From Roseiarcus sp037446355 (GTDB lineage Bacteria > Pseudomonadota > Alphaproteobacteria > Rhizobiales > Beijerinckiaceae), in contig JBBIIT010000001.1 of the NCBI GenBank assembly GCA_037446355.1, positions 135,491 through 199,490 on the forward strand: a DNA stretch of 64,000 nucleotides, read 5' to 3'. Below, one piece after another: positions 26,200-36,542 of this stretch (within the stretch, counting starts at the first letter, position 1; every line of letters starts with the position of its first letter). Both the position numbers and the translations under genes were made by a program. The notes beneath the pieces are model-generated. The model was given only the letters and a program-made list of their open reading frames with translations, did not search any database and was not told the DNA's origin.

Positions 26200-27716
26200 A
26201 GTTGTCGGCTGAGAACGCGCCCGATAATTCGAGCAAGCGCGCGCTGGCGATTGTCGGCGCTTTCGCATTGGCGCGCTGCGCGCTGATGCTGGCGCTGGGG
26301 CTCGGCAGCGATGAAACCTATACGGTCGTCATCTCCCGCAAGCTCGCGCTTTCCTACTTCGATCACCCGCCGTTGCATCAATGGATCGCCCATTTCGCCG
26401 CGCTCGCTTTCGGCGAGACCGTTTGGGTGCGGCTGCCTTTCATCGCGCTCTTCGCGGCTACGGGTTGGCTTTGCTTCGTGCTGACCCGAGATCTGTTCGG
26501 CGCGCGCGCGGGAATGATCGCGCTCGTCGCGCTCAACCTCTCGCCCTTCTTTCTCGTCTCGGGCGGCGGATGGGTTGTGCCCGACGGCCCGTTGCTTTTC
26601 TTCCTTTCGGCGGGCGCTCTGGCGCTCACACGCCTCTTCTTCGGCGCCCCCGATCGCCGATCGCGATGGACGCTGTGGCTGACGGTCGGGGCCGCGTTCG
26701 GCTTGGCGGGCTTATCGAAATATGGCGCGGCGCTGACCGCGCTCGGCGTCGTCGCCTTCATCGCCTGCGCCCCATCGCAGCGCCGTTGGTTGCGCGATCC
26801 CGCGCCCTATGTCGCCGCGCTGCTCGCGTTCGCACTGATTTCGCCCGTTGTCGTCTGGAACGCCGAGCACGGCTGGGTTTCGTTCTTGTTTCAAGGCATG
26901 CGCGCCGTCCCGGCCGAGAAGTGGCGGCCATTGCAATTTCCGGCGATGGCGCTCGGCGAAATCGCGTATCTCACCCCCTGGATTTTCGCCGCTCTTGCCG
27001 GGGCGCTGATCGCGGCCTTGCGCGGCGAAGGCCGTCCCGACGAAAAGCGTTTGTTCCTCGCCTGCCTTGCGCTGCCGCCGATCCTCCTCTTCACTCTGAC
27101 CCCGCTTTGGGGCCCACGCGGCTATCCGCATTGGGCGATGTCCGGCTGGCTGTTCGCCTATCCGCTGATGGGCGCTTGGCTCGCGGCGCCCTGGGCGCGG
27201 CAATGGAATCTGCGACGCTGGGCCGCCGGCACGGCCGCGTTGCTCGCGCTGGCCGCGCTCGTCGCGGGAACGCAGGCTGCGACGGGTTGGATCGAGCGCC
27301 TCGCCGGCCCGCCCCGGCAGGTGCGGGACCTGACGCTCGAAATGCTGGACTGGACGCCCGTGCTCGCCGCGCCGTCCTTTCAGACGCCGCACGAGTTTAT
27401 CGTCGCGACCGATTGGCCGGACGCCGCCAAGCTGATGCAGGCGCTGGGGCCAGGAACGCCCGTTTTTTTATTCTCGGAAGATCCGCGCGGAATGGCGGCC
27501 TTCAACGACAGCGCGCGCTTCATCGGCAAGGACGCGCTGATCGTTGTCCCGCGCGAGCGGCTGGCGGCGACGCTGGTCAACCTGAAGGGTTATTTCGATC
27601 GTATCGATCCCCCGCAGTTCTTCTCATTCGGCCGCGGCGGACAGAACGAGATCGAGCTGGCGCTCGCGCCCGCCCACGGCTTGACGCGCGCCTTTCCCGT
27701 GCCTTATCCGCTGTGA
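26196..27716 (+). CDS. GT39/ArnT-like polyprenyl-phosphate-sugar glycosyltransferase
   Basis: A 506-residue multi-pass glycosyltransferase with about 11-12 membrane helices. GSDETYTVVISRKL holds the acidic pair used for catalysis in the GT-C fold, and YFDHPPLHQW is the ArnT/PMT-family signature. Such enzymes transfer a sugar from an undecaprenyl-phosphate carrier to lipid A, protein or another periplasmic acceptor. The C-terminal 130 residues form a soluble domain. The gene directly follows the hydrolase and precedes a GT2-GtrA gene that could supply its lipid-linked donor. The acceptor is unknown. Confidence 0.9.
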   Translation: MKLSAENAPDNSSKRALAIVGAFALARCALMLALGLGSDETYTVVISRKLALSYFDHPPLHQWIAHFAALAFGETVWVRLPFIALFAATGWLCFVLTRDLFGARAGMIALVALNLSPFFLVSGGGWVVPDGPLLFFLSAGALALTRLFFGAPDRRSRWTLWLTVGAAFGLAGLSKYGAALTALGVVAFIACAPSQRRWLRDPAPYVAALLAFALISPVVVWNAEHGWVSFLFQGMRAVPAEKWRPLQFPAMALGEIAYLTPWIFAALAGALIAALRGEGRPDEKRLFLACLALPPILLFTLTPLWGPRGYPHWAMSGWLFAYPLMGAWLAAPWARQWNLRRWAAGTAALLALAALVAGTQAATGWIERLAGPPRQVRDLTLEMLDWTPVLAAPSFQTPHEFIVATDWPDAAKLMQALGPGTPVFLFSEDPRGMAAFNDSARFIGKDALIVVPRERLAATLVNLKGYFDRIDPPQFFSFGRGGQNEIELALAPAHGLTRAFPVPYPL

Positions 27717-27762
27717 GGCAGCGCGCGCCTCGCGACGCGCGCCCCCGATTCGGCGAGCGCCC

Positions 27763-28884
27763 ATGAATTCCGAGCCTGTCCCCGCGCCCGCCCGTCCGAC
27801 GCTGTCGGTCATCGTGCCAACCTATCGCGAGGCCGCCAACGTCCCCGTCCTGTTCGAACGGTTGAAAACGACGCTGGAAGGTCTGCCCTGGGAAATGGTG
27901 GTCGTCGACGACGATTCGCCTGACGAAACCTGGAAGATCGCGCAGGCGATCGCGGCGCGCGATTCGCGGATGCGGTGCCTGAGGCGCGTCAACCGCAACG
28001 GCCTCGCCGGCGCGGTGATCGAGGGTTGGCTGTCGTCGAGCGCCGACTTCGTCGCCGTAATCGACGGCGATCTTCAGCATGATGAGTCGATTCTGCCGAA
28101 AATGTATGCCGCGCTCGCGGCGGACGAAGGCGATCTGGTCGTCGGCACGCGCATTCCCGACCCGAGCGTCAAGGGTGGACTCTCGCCCGCGCGCCAGAAA
28201 CTCAGCGACCTCGGCGCCTGGTTCTTTCGCCGCATCGCCGGCGTCGACGTCTCCGATCCGATGAGCGGATTCTTCATGACGCGGCGCGAGACCGTCGCCA
28301 GGATGGCGGCGCGGCTTTCGCCCGACGGATTCAAGATTCTTGTCGATGTCATCCTGTCCTCGGACGGTCATCCGAGGATCGTCGAGACGCCTTACGTCTT
28401 TCGCCCGCGACAGGCCGGCGAATCGAAACTTTCGCCGCTAGTCGGCCTTGATTTTCTGGGCCTCGTCGCGCATCACGCCAGCGGCGGCGTGCTGCCGATC
28501 CGTTTCGTGCTGTTCGCCGGGATCGGCGCCGTCGGCCTCGTTGTCCATCTGATGGTTCTGTTCGGACTGATCCGCGCCTTCGGAGCGACGCAATTCGGCG
28601 ACAGCCAGTTCGCGGCGACGATCGCAGCGATGGCGAGCAACTTCATTCTCAACAATGAGATCACCTATCGTTCCTACCGCTATCGCGGCGCCCGGATGAT
28701 CGGCGGGTTTCTGCTGTTCGCGCTGCTTTGCAGCATCGGCGCGCTCGCCAACATCAACATCGCGTCCTGGCTGGTGGCGGGCAAAACAGTCTGGTGGGTT
28801 GCGGGCTTCGCGGGCGCTCTGATCAGCGTGGTGTGGAACTACGCCGCGAGCAACACTTTCGTCTGGCGGCGACGAAAAAGCTGA
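27763..28884 (+). CDS. Polyprenol-phosphate glycosyltransferase (GT2) fused to GtrA membrane domain
   Basis: A 373-residue fusion. Residues 1 to about 235 form a dolichol-phosphate-mannose-synthase-like GT2 domain with VIVPTYREAANV, VVDDDSPDET and the catalytic DGDLQHDE motif. Residues about 245-370 form a four-helix GtrA domain with IGAVGLVVHLMVLF and NFILNNEITYR. GtrA is the flippase-like part of lipid-sugar translocation. So this one protein could make undecaprenyl-phosphate-sugar on the cytoplasmic side and flip it. The GT39 enzyme encoded 46 bp upstream is the natural user of that product. Confidence 0.92.
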   Translation: MNSEPVPAPARPTLSVIVPTYREAANVPVLFERLKTTLEGLPWEMVVVDDDSPDETWKIAQAIAARDSRMRCLRRVNRNGLAGAVIEGWLSSSADFVAVIDGDLQHDESILPKMYAALAADEGDLVVGTRIPDPSVKGGLSPARQKLSDLGAWFFRRIAGVDVSDPMSGFFMTRRETVARMAARLSPDGFKILVDVILSSDGHPRIVETPYVFRPRQAGESKLSPLVGLDFLGLVAHHASGGVLPIRFVLFAGIGAVGLVVHLMVLFGLIRAFGATQFGDSQFAATIAAMASNFILNNEITYRSYRYRGARMIGGFLLFALLCSIGALANINIASWLVAGKTVWWVAGFAGALISVVWNYAASNTFVWRRRKS

Positions 28885-28904
28885 GAGACGAGGGGACGCG
28901 CAGC

Positions 28905-29558
28905 ATGTTGCAGGACGCCCTCGATTCCCTCGGCGATATCTTCTCGCCTCCGTTTCGCCGCGTGATGGCGAAGTCGCTCGCCTTGACGCTTGGCGTGCTC
29001 GTGGTCGGCTGGGTCGGCCTCGATCGGCTCGCGCTGTCCTTCGTGCATGTACAGCCGAACTGGCTCGCGACGGCGATTTCGCTCGTCGTCGGGCTCGGCC
29101 TCGTCGCCGGCCTGATCGTGCTGGCCGCGCCGACGACTTCGCTGGTCGCGAGCTTCTTCCTCGACGAGATCGCCGCCATTGTTGAACGCGAGGTTGACCC
29201 CTCGGGGGCGCCGGGGCGCCCGGCGCCGGCGCTGGAAGCCGCGCTCTCCACTCTGCGCTTCGCCGCGTTATCGGTCGCCGTCATGCTGCTCGCGCTGGTG
29301 CTGTTATGGGTTCCGGGTTTCGGCCTCGCCGCCTGGATCGCCGCCAACGCCTATCTGCTCGGGCGCGAATATTTCGAACTGGCGGCGATGCGGTTTCGCC
29401 CGGCGGCGGAGGCGCGCGCGATGCGCAAGCATTTCGCGCTTCGGGTCTATCTGGCGGGCCTGCTCGTCGCCGCCTTTGTCGCGATTCCCCTGCTCAATTT
29501 GTTCACGCCGCTGTTCGCGACGGCGCTGATGGCGCGCCTGCATAAACGATTGGCGTGA
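28905..29558 (+). CDS. EI24/CysZ-like membrane protein
   Basis: A 217-residue protein with four to five hydrophobic helices and the EI24-family features: LQDALDSLGDIFSPPFRRV at the start and AYLLGREYFELAAMRF near residue 150, followed by a charged MRKHFALR stretch. Relatives include the sulfate transporter CysZ, though many members have no tested function. It starts 20 bp after the GT2-GtrA stop. Sulfate uptake has no support from the neighbours, so I keep it as EI24-family. Confidence 0.85.
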   Translation: MLQDALDSLGDIFSPPFRRVMAKSLALTLGVLVVGWVGLDRLALSFVHVQPNWLATAISLVVGLGLVAGLIVLAAPTTSLVASFFLDEIAAIVEREVDPSGAPGRPAPALEAALSTLRFAALSVAVMLLALVLLWVPGFGLAAWIAANAYLLGREYFELAAMRFRPAAEARAMRKHFALRVYLAGLLVAAFVAIPLLNLFTPLFATALMARLHKRLA

Positions 29559-29575
29559 TCCTTCAATACTAAAGG

Positions 29576-29606
29576 GATTGCTTTAGCAATCGTATCGTGA
29601 TACTTA
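29576..29606 (+). promoter_or_regulatory. Promoter with two overlapping palindromes, ArsR autoregulation candidate
   Basis: TTGCTT at 29578-29583 and TACTTA at 29601-29606 are 17 bp apart, a good housekeeping-type promoter. Two inverted repeats cover it: GATTGC-TTTA-GCAATC at 29576-29591 over the -35, and GTATC-GT-GATAC at 29592-29603 over the spacer and -10. The patch is markedly AT-rich against its surroundings. ArsR-family repressors bind such palindromes at their own promoters. Transcription would begin about at the ATG of the regulator, so the transcript may be leaderless. Confidence 0.65.
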
Positions 29607-29611
29607 ATCGT

Positions 29612-29956
29612 ATGCTTAACCAATCGACCGCGCTCGATTCCGCTTTTCAGGCGCTCGCCGATCCGACCCGGCGCGGCATCGTCGAGCGGTTGTCGCGCGG
29701 GCCCGCGTCGGTCAGCGAACTCGCGCGGCCGCTGAAAATGTCGCTGCCGGCGGTGATGCAGCATCTCCAGGTGCTGCGGCAGTCCGGTCTCGTCGTCACC
29801 CGCAAAAGCGGCCGCGTGCGCACCTGCGAGATCGACGCGGCGGCGTTGGCGAACGTCGAGACCTGGATCGGCCAAAGACGCGCGGAATGGCTGCGCCGTT
29901 TCGATCGCCTCGACGCCTATCTCGCCCAAACCGTGAAAGATGGAGAACGCAAATGA
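29612..29956 (+). CDS. ArsR-family winged-helix repressor
   Basis: A 114-residue helix-turn-helix regulator: ALADPTRRGIVERLS, then SVSELARPLKMSLPAVMQHLQVL as the recognition region (one part shown), then the wing. It lacks the metal-binding ELCVC-type motif, so it fits the non-metal ArsR group usually encoded with AHSA1/SRPBCC proteins. A GTG at 29597 is in frame but lies inside the promoter palindrome, so ATG 29612 is the better start. No Shine-Dalgarno is visible, in keeping with a leaderless message. The stop overlaps the next ATG (ATGA). Confidence 0.9.
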   Translation: MLNQSTALDSAFQALADPTRRGIVERLSRGPASVSELARPLKMSLPAVMQHLQVLRQSGLVVTRKSGRVRTCEIDAAALANVETWIGQRRAEWLRRFDRLDAYLAQTVKDGERK

Positions 29957-30876
29957 CGAAGGCGCAACCCCCGTCCGCGAAAGCAGCGCCCCTGTTGGTC
30001 TCGCGCGATTTCGCCGCGCCGCTGGAGCGCGTGTTCGCGGCCTGGACCACCACCGAGGCGATCAAACGCTGGTTCAGCCCGGAAACCCTGAACGTTCCCG
30101 AAGCGATCGTCGATTTCCGCCCCGGCGGCGATTTCGTCGTCTGTATGCGCACGCCCGATGGCCACGACTATTGGTCGCGCGGTGAGTTCGACGAGATCGA
30201 GACGAACCGCAGCCTCTCCTTCACGATGCGCGTCGCCCACGGCGCCGAAACGGCCTTCACCGTGCGCACGAAAGTGACGTTTGAGGCGATTTCCGGCGGC
30301 GCGCGCATGAACGTGCGCCAGGAATACGAGGTCCACGATCCGCGCGCCCTCGCCAATATCAGCGGCGCCTCGGCGGGATGGCGCACGACGCTCGACAAAC
30401 TGGCGCTTTTGGTCGCCCCCGCGGCGCGCTCGGTCGTGCATGGCGCTTTCACGCTGGAGCGCGCTTTCGCGTCACCGCCGGAGGCGGTTTTCCGCGCCTT
30501 CGCCGATGCGGACGCGAAAGCCAAATGGTTCGTCGGCGGCGAAGGCTACACCGTCCTGGAGCGACGTCAGGACGTGCGGCCCGGCGGCGTCGAGCGCGTG
30601 CGAGGGCGTTGGGCGAACGGCACGGTCTCGACCTTCGACGCGATCTATCTCGAGGTGCTGCCCGCCAAACGCATCCTCTATGTCTACGAGATGCACCTCA
30701 ACGAGCGCAAGATTTCCGTTTCCCTGGCGACGCTCGACATCCGCGCGGAAGGAGCAGGATCCCGACTTGCGTTGACCGAGCAGGGCGCCTTCCTCGACGG
30801 CTACGACGACGCGGGTTCGCGCGAGGCCGGAACGCGGATGCTGCTGGACAAGCTCGCGGCGTTCTTGAATTCCTGA
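29953..30876 (+). CDS. Double AHSA1/SRPBCC (START-like) domain protein
   Basis: A 307-residue protein made of two tandem AHSA1-type ligand-binding domains, about residues 12-150 and 160-307. The first has FAAPLERVFAAWTTTEAIKRWF with RPGGDFVV; the second has FASPPEAVFRAFADADAKAKWF with RPGGVERV. The repeated pattern shows an internal duplication. Single-domain homologues next to ArsR genes are common; their ligand is usually unknown. Co-translation with ArsR suggests it binds or removes the molecule that the operon responds to. It is convergent with the HIT gene, with 3 bp between stops. Confidence 0.88.
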   Translation: MTKAQPPSAKAAPLLVSRDFAAPLERVFAAWTTTEAIKRWFSPETLNVPEAIVDFRPGGDFVVCMRTPDGHDYWSRGEFDEIETNRSLSFTMRVAHGAETAFTVRTKVTFEAISGGARMNVRQEYEVHDPRALANISGASAGWRTTLDKLALLVAPAARSVVHGAFTLERAFASPPEAVFRAFADADAKAKWFVGGEGYTVLERRQDVRPGGVERVRGRWANGTVSTFDAIYLEVLPAKRILYVYEMHLNERKISVSLATLDIRAEGAGSRLALTEQGAFLDGYDDAGSREAGTRMLLDKLAAFLNS

Positions 30877-30879
30877 TCG

Positions 30880-31296
30880 TCAGACTTCGAGAGCGCTCGC
30901 GAATTTCCGGGTCAGCGCGGCCGCCGCCTCGGGCGCATAGGGGAGCGCCGCGCCCGCGCCCCAAACCGGTCCCGGCCAGGCGGCGTCGCCGGCATGGCGG
31001 CCGAGCACATGCACGTGCAACTGTCTGACGATATTGCCGAGCGCGCCGACGTTGACCTTCTCGACGCCGGGCGCCGCTCGCACCACCCCGCTCGCCCGCG
31101 CGATCTCCCGCATCAGCAACGCCTGGGCGTCGGCGTCGAGATCGACGATCTCACCCAGTCCGGCGCGACGCGGAACCAGGATCAACCAGGGATAACGCGC
31201 GTCGTTCATCAACAAGGCGCGGCAAAGCGCGAGGTCGCCGATAGCGAACGTGTCGGCGGCGAGGCGCGGATCGAGCGTGAACGACGGAGCGTTCAT
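30880..31296 (-). CDS. HIT-domain nucleotide hydrolase/transferase
   Basis: A 138-residue histidine-triad protein. The active-site motif reads QLHVHVLGRH: Gln replaces the first His of HxHxH, a variant known in alphaproteobacterial HIT proteins, with the catalytic His kept. WPGPVWG follows as in that group. HIT enzymes hydrolyse nucleotide phosphoramidates, dinucleoside polyphosphates or adenylylated molecules. The ATG at 31296 overlaps the deoB stop by 4 bp, and deoB follows the yej transporter genes, so its natural substrate may be imported nucleotide conjugates (inference). Confidence 0.9.
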   Translation of the reverse strand: MNAPSFTLDPRLAADTFAIGDLALCRALLMNDARYPWLILVPRRAGLGEIVDLDADAQALLMREIARASGVVRAAPGVEKVNVGALGNIVRQLHVHVLGRHAGDAAWPGPVWGAGAALPYAPEAAAALTRKFASALEV

Positions 31297-32513
31297 CTCA
31301 ACCAGCTCCGGCCGCGCCGGCCTCGGGGAAGGCCGAGCCGTTCGGCTACGGTCTCGGCGATATCGGCGAGGCTCCGGCGCTCGCCGATCGGCCCGGGCGT
31401 CGCGGCGCCGCCAAAAGCGAGGATCGGCGCGTGCTCGCGGGTATGGTCGTAGCCGCGCCAGGTCGGATCGTTGCCGTGATCGGCGGTAAGCACGCAGAAA
31501 TCGTCCGCGCGCGTCGCGGCGGAAATCTCGGGCAGGCGCGCGTCGAACGCTTCGAGACAGGCGGCATAGCCCGCCACGTCGCGCCGATGGCCGTATTCGG
31601 TATCGAAATCGACGAGATTGACGAACACCAGCCCACCGTCCGCCGTCTCGCGCAACGCCTTCAGCGTCAGATCGACGTGCTCGGAATTGCTCTTGCCCTT
31701 CAACTCGCGCCCGGTGTCGCGATGCGCGAAGATGTCGCCGATCTTGCCAACCGAAACGATCTCGCGTCCGGCCTTCGCCGCGCGTTCGAGAATGTTGCCG
31801 GGCAGCGGCGGCATCGAGAAATCCTTGCGATTGGCGGTGCGCCGGAACTCGCCCGATTTCCGGCCGAGGAACGGCCGCGCGATCACACGGCCGATGTTGA
31901 GGGGATCGCATAGCCCTCGCGCGACGCGGCACAGCTCGTAAAGCCGTTCCAGGCCGAAGTCGTCCTCATGCGCGGCGATCTGCAACACCGAATCGGCCGA
32001 GGTGTAGCAAATCGGCTTCATCGTCCGCAGATGCTCCTCGCCGAACTCGTCGATGACCGCCGTGCCCGAGGCGTGGCGGTTGGCGAGGACGCCCGTCAGC
32101 CCTCCTTCCGCGATCAACGCGCGCGTCAGCGCCTCCGGAAAACAGGGAACGGCCTGCGGAAAATAGCCCCAGGCGAAATCGACTGGCGTGCCGGCGATCT
32201 CCCAATGGCCCGACGGCGTATCCTTGCCGCGCGAAGTCTCGACGCCATAGCCCCATTGTCCTCGAGGCGTGTGGCAGGCGAAACCAGGCGGACGACGCCC
32301 CGTCGAAGCGTGCATGGCGAGGCCGAGGCCGAGTGCATCGAGATGAGGAAGGTTCAGCGGCCCCGAGCGCAGACCTGCACGGTCGCCTTGTCCGCGCGCG
32401 CAGGCCTCGGCGATATGGCCGAGCGTGTCGGCGCCCGCATCGCCATAGTCGCCCGCGTCCTCCGCGCCGCCGCAGCCGACCGAATCCAGAACTATGACGA
32501 TCGCGCGACCCAT
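31293..32513 (-). CDS. deoB: Phosphopentomutase DeoB
   Basis: A 406-residue cytosolic enzyme of the alkaline-phosphatase fold that interconverts (deoxy)ribose 1-phosphate and 5-phosphate in nucleoside salvage. AIVIVLDSVGCGGAEDA at the start carries the metal Asp; KDTPSGHWEIAG, the CYTSADSVLQIAAHE segment and TADHGNDPTWRGYDHTREH supply the other metal ligands and the phospho-acceptor Thr region. Length is normal. It lies 9 bp downstream of yejF and overlaps the HIT gene, so it appears to be in one operon with both. No deoA, deoD or cdd gene is in the window. Confidence 0.95.
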   Translation of the reverse strand: MGRAIVIVLDSVGCGGAEDAGDYGDAGADTLGHIAEACARGQGDRAGLRSGPLNLPHLDALGLGLAMHASTGRRPPGFACHTPRGQWGYGVETSRGKDTPSGHWEIAGTPVDFAWGYFPQAVPCFPEALTRALIAEGGLTGVLANRHASGTAVIDEFGEEHLRTMKPICYTSADSVLQIAAHEDDFGLERLYELCRVARGLCDPLNIGRVIARPFLGRKSGEFRRTANRKDFSMPPLPGNILERAAKAGREIVSVGKIGDIFAHRDTGRELKGKSNSEHVDLTLKALRETADGGLVFVNLVDFDTEYGHRRDVAGYAACLEAFDARLPEISAATRADDFCVLTADHGNDPTWRGYDHTREHAPILAFGGAATPGPIGERRSLADIAETVAERLGLPRGRRGRSWLR

Positions 32514-32522
32514 CGTCGCCTC

Positions 32523-34150
<1,628 letters not shown>

Positions 34151-34154
<4 letters not shown>

Positions 34155-35272
34155 TGGAACGTCTTTCGGGGATCGAAGGCGTCGCGCACGGCTTCGCCGA
34201 TGAAGATCAGCAAGGACAGCATGAGCGCCACGACGCCGAACGCGGAAAGCCCGAGCCACGGCGCGGAAAGGTTCGATTTGCCTTGCAGCAGCAATTCGCC
34301 AAGCGAAGGCGAGCCCGGCGGCATTCCGAGGCCGAGAAAATCGAGCGAGGTCAACGTGCTGATCGACGAATTGACGATGAACGGCAGGAACGTCAGCGTC
34401 GCGACCATCGCGTTTGGCAGCACATGCTTGACGATGATCTTGGCGTTGGAGAGGCCGAGCGCCCGCGCGGCGTTGACATATTCGAAGTTGCGCGCACGCA
34501 GGAATTCGGCGCGCACGACATGCACGAGGCTGACCCAGGAGAACAGCAACAGGATCGTCAGCAGCACGAAGAAACTCGGCGACAAGATCGCCGAGAGAAT
34601 GATGAGGATATAGAGGTGCGGCAGCGACGACCAGATCTCAATGAAGCGCTGCATCGTCAGATCGAGCCAGCCGCCAAAATAGCCTTGCACCGCGCCGGCG
34701 AAGACGCCGATCACCGAGGAGACGCCGGCGAGTATCAATCCGAACAGCACCGAAATGCGGAAGCCATAGAAGAGTCTGGCGACGACGTCATGGCCATTGG
34801 CGTCGGCGCCGAGCCACATCGGTTCGAGATCGCGGCACGAGCCGCCGTCGGCGGGCGGCGTCTTGGTTGGGTGCGCGGCGAGCGCCGCTTTGCATTGCTT
34901 TTGCGTCAGCCACCATGTCGGCGGCGAGGGGAACGGCGTCGGCGGATCGAGCTTGGTGGTGTTGTTGGCGAAGCGGATCGGCGGCCAGATCATCCAGCCA
35001 CGCGCCGAAATCTCGTCGGCGATCGTCGCGTCGCGATAATCGGTATGCGCCTCGAAGCCGCCGAACTTCTCTTCTGGATAGTCGACGAACACAGGGAACA
35101 GAAGTTCGCCTTTGTAGGAGGCGATCAGCGGCCGGTCGTTGGCGATGAACTCGGAGCCCATCGAGGCGATGAACAGCGCCAGAAAAATCCAGAACGACCA
35201 GTAACCGCGCCGGTTGCGCTTGAAATTGTCGAGCCTGCGCCGGTTCATCGGGCTGAGCGCGAAAGGGTTCAT
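34151..35272 (-). CDS. yejE: ABC transporter permease YejE
   Basis: A 373-residue inner-membrane permease with the long periplasmic loop (about residues 50-150) and the EAA-like LRARNFEYVNAARALGLSN motif of the DppC/OppC family. MNRRRLDNFKRNRRGYWSF and FIANDRPLIASYKG are the usual YejE start. Family members usually begin some 15-20 residues earlier with a MSE/MSGEL segment. Here a fragment MSGELEK starts at ATG 35400 overlapping the yejB stop, but a 96-bp repeat separates it, out of frame. Translation must now use ATG 35272, whose GGAGGG ribosome-like site is supplied by the repeat. Confidence 0.92.
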
Positions 35273-35276
35273 GCGC

Positions 35277-35372
35277 GGCCCCCTCCCCAGGCCCCCTCCC
35301 CGTGAGAATGGGGGGTGGAAACCGGGAGCCTGGTAACTTTTCCTCCCCGCGCAGCGCGGAGGGGCCTGGGGG
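35277..35372. repeat. 96-bp palindromic GC-rich repeat at the yejE start
   Basis: The arms CCCCAGGCCCCCTCC (35285-35299) and GGAGGGGCCTGGGGG (35358-35372) are near-perfect inverted copies. The interior has its own hairpin CCGCGC-A-GCGCGG at 35347-35359 and runs of C and G. It resembles the short dispersed intergenic palindromes of alphaproteobacterial genomes. It is the only copy I noticed in the window, so its repeat status is inferred from structure. Confidence 0.7.
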
Positions 35373-35399
35373 TCGTGTGTTTTTCGAGTTCGCCGCTCA

Positions 35400-36503
35400 T
35401 CAAACGTCCCGCGTCTCGAAATCGATGCGCGGATCGATCCAGGTGTAAGTGAGGTCGGAGATCAAATTGACGACGAGGCCGAGCAGCGCGAACACATAGA
35501 GATTGCCGAGCACAACCGGATAATCGCGTTGAATCAGTGAATCGTAGGAGAGATAGCCAAGCCCGTCGAGCGAGAACACCTGTTCGATCAGCAGCGATCC
35601 CGTGAAGAAGGCGCTGACGAAGGCGCCGGGAAAGCCGGCGATCACGATCAGCATCGCGTTGCGGAACACGTGACCATAGAGCACGCGCCGCTCGGTCAGG
35701 CCCTTCATGCGCGCGGTCTGCACATAGGATTTCTTGATCTCCTCGAGGAAGGAGTTCTTCGTCAGCAACGTCGAGGTCGCGAACGAGCCGAGCACCAGCG
35801 CCGTCACCGGAAGCGCGACGTGCCAGAGGTAATCGACTATTTTGTGCGGCCACGAGAAATCGGCGAAATTGTCCGAGGTGAGGCCGCGCAGCGGAAAGAT
35901 CTGCCAGAACGAGCCGCCGCAGAACAACACGACCAGAAGGATCGCGAATAGAAAACTCGGGATCGCATAACCGAAAATCACCAGCGCCGATGTCCAGGTG
36001 TCGAAGCGCGAGCCGTCGCGCACCGCCTTGGCGACGCCGAGCGGAATGGAGATCGCGTAGGAGAGCAGCGTCATCCACAGGCCGAGCGACATCGAGACCG
36101 GCAGCTTTTCCTTGATGAGTTGCAGCACCGGCGCGTTGCGGTAGTAGCTCGTGCCGAGATGGAAGGTCGAATAGTCCTTCACCAGCAACCAGAAGCGCTC
36201 GGCGGCGGGCTTGTCGAAGCCATATTGCTTCTCGAGCTCCTTGATGAATTTCGGATCGAGCCCCTGCGCGCCGCGATAGCGCGAGGATATGTCGCCGCCC
36301 GCCTGCGCCGCCGCGCCGGCGCCGATGCCCCCGCCCGCGCCGCCGAAATTGGCGCTGGAACCCTGATCGGTTCCCTGCAACTGGGCGAGCGCGCGCTCGA
36401 CCGGTCCGCCCGGCACGAATTGCACGATCGCGAACGAGACCAGCATGATGCCGAAGATGGTCGGGATCATCAGCATGAGGCGGCGCAGGATGTAAGCTAG
36501 CAT
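35400..36503 (-). CDS. yejB: ABC transporter permease YejB
   Basis: A 367-residue DppB/OppB-type permease. MLAYILRRLMLMIPTIFGIMLVSFAIVQFVPGGPVE is the family start (partly shown by its first MLAYILRRLMLMIP). A glycine/alanine-rich insert follows at about 50-70; later come the SFATSTLLTKNSFLEEIKK and YVQTARMKGLTERRVLYGHV segments, the latter holding the EAA-type loop. About six helices are visible. The stop overlaps an ATG (ATGA at 35398-35401 read on the minus strand) that was probably the original yejE start. Confidence 0.94.
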   Translation of the reverse strand: MLAYILRRLMLMIPTIFGIMLVSFAIVQFVPGGPVERALAQLQGTDQGSSANFGGAGGGIGAGAAAQAGGDISSRYRGAQGLDPKFIKELEKQYGFDKPAAERFWLLVKDYSTFHLGTSYYRNAPVLQLIKEKLPVSMSLGLWMTLLSYAISIPLGVAKAVRDGSRFDTWTSALVIFGYAIPSFLFAILLVVLFCGGSFWQIFPLRGLTSDNFADFSWPHKIVDYLWHVALPVTALVLGSFATSTLLTKNSFLEEIKKSYVQTARMKGLTERRVLYGHVFRNAMLIVIAGFPGAFVSAFFTGSLLIEQVFSLDGLGYLSYDSLIQRDYPVVLGNLYVFALLGLVVNLISDLTYTWIDPRIDFETRDV

Positions 36504-36542
36504 CGGCCCGCGTCGTCCGCGCAGGAGTTCGCCGTCGAGGTC

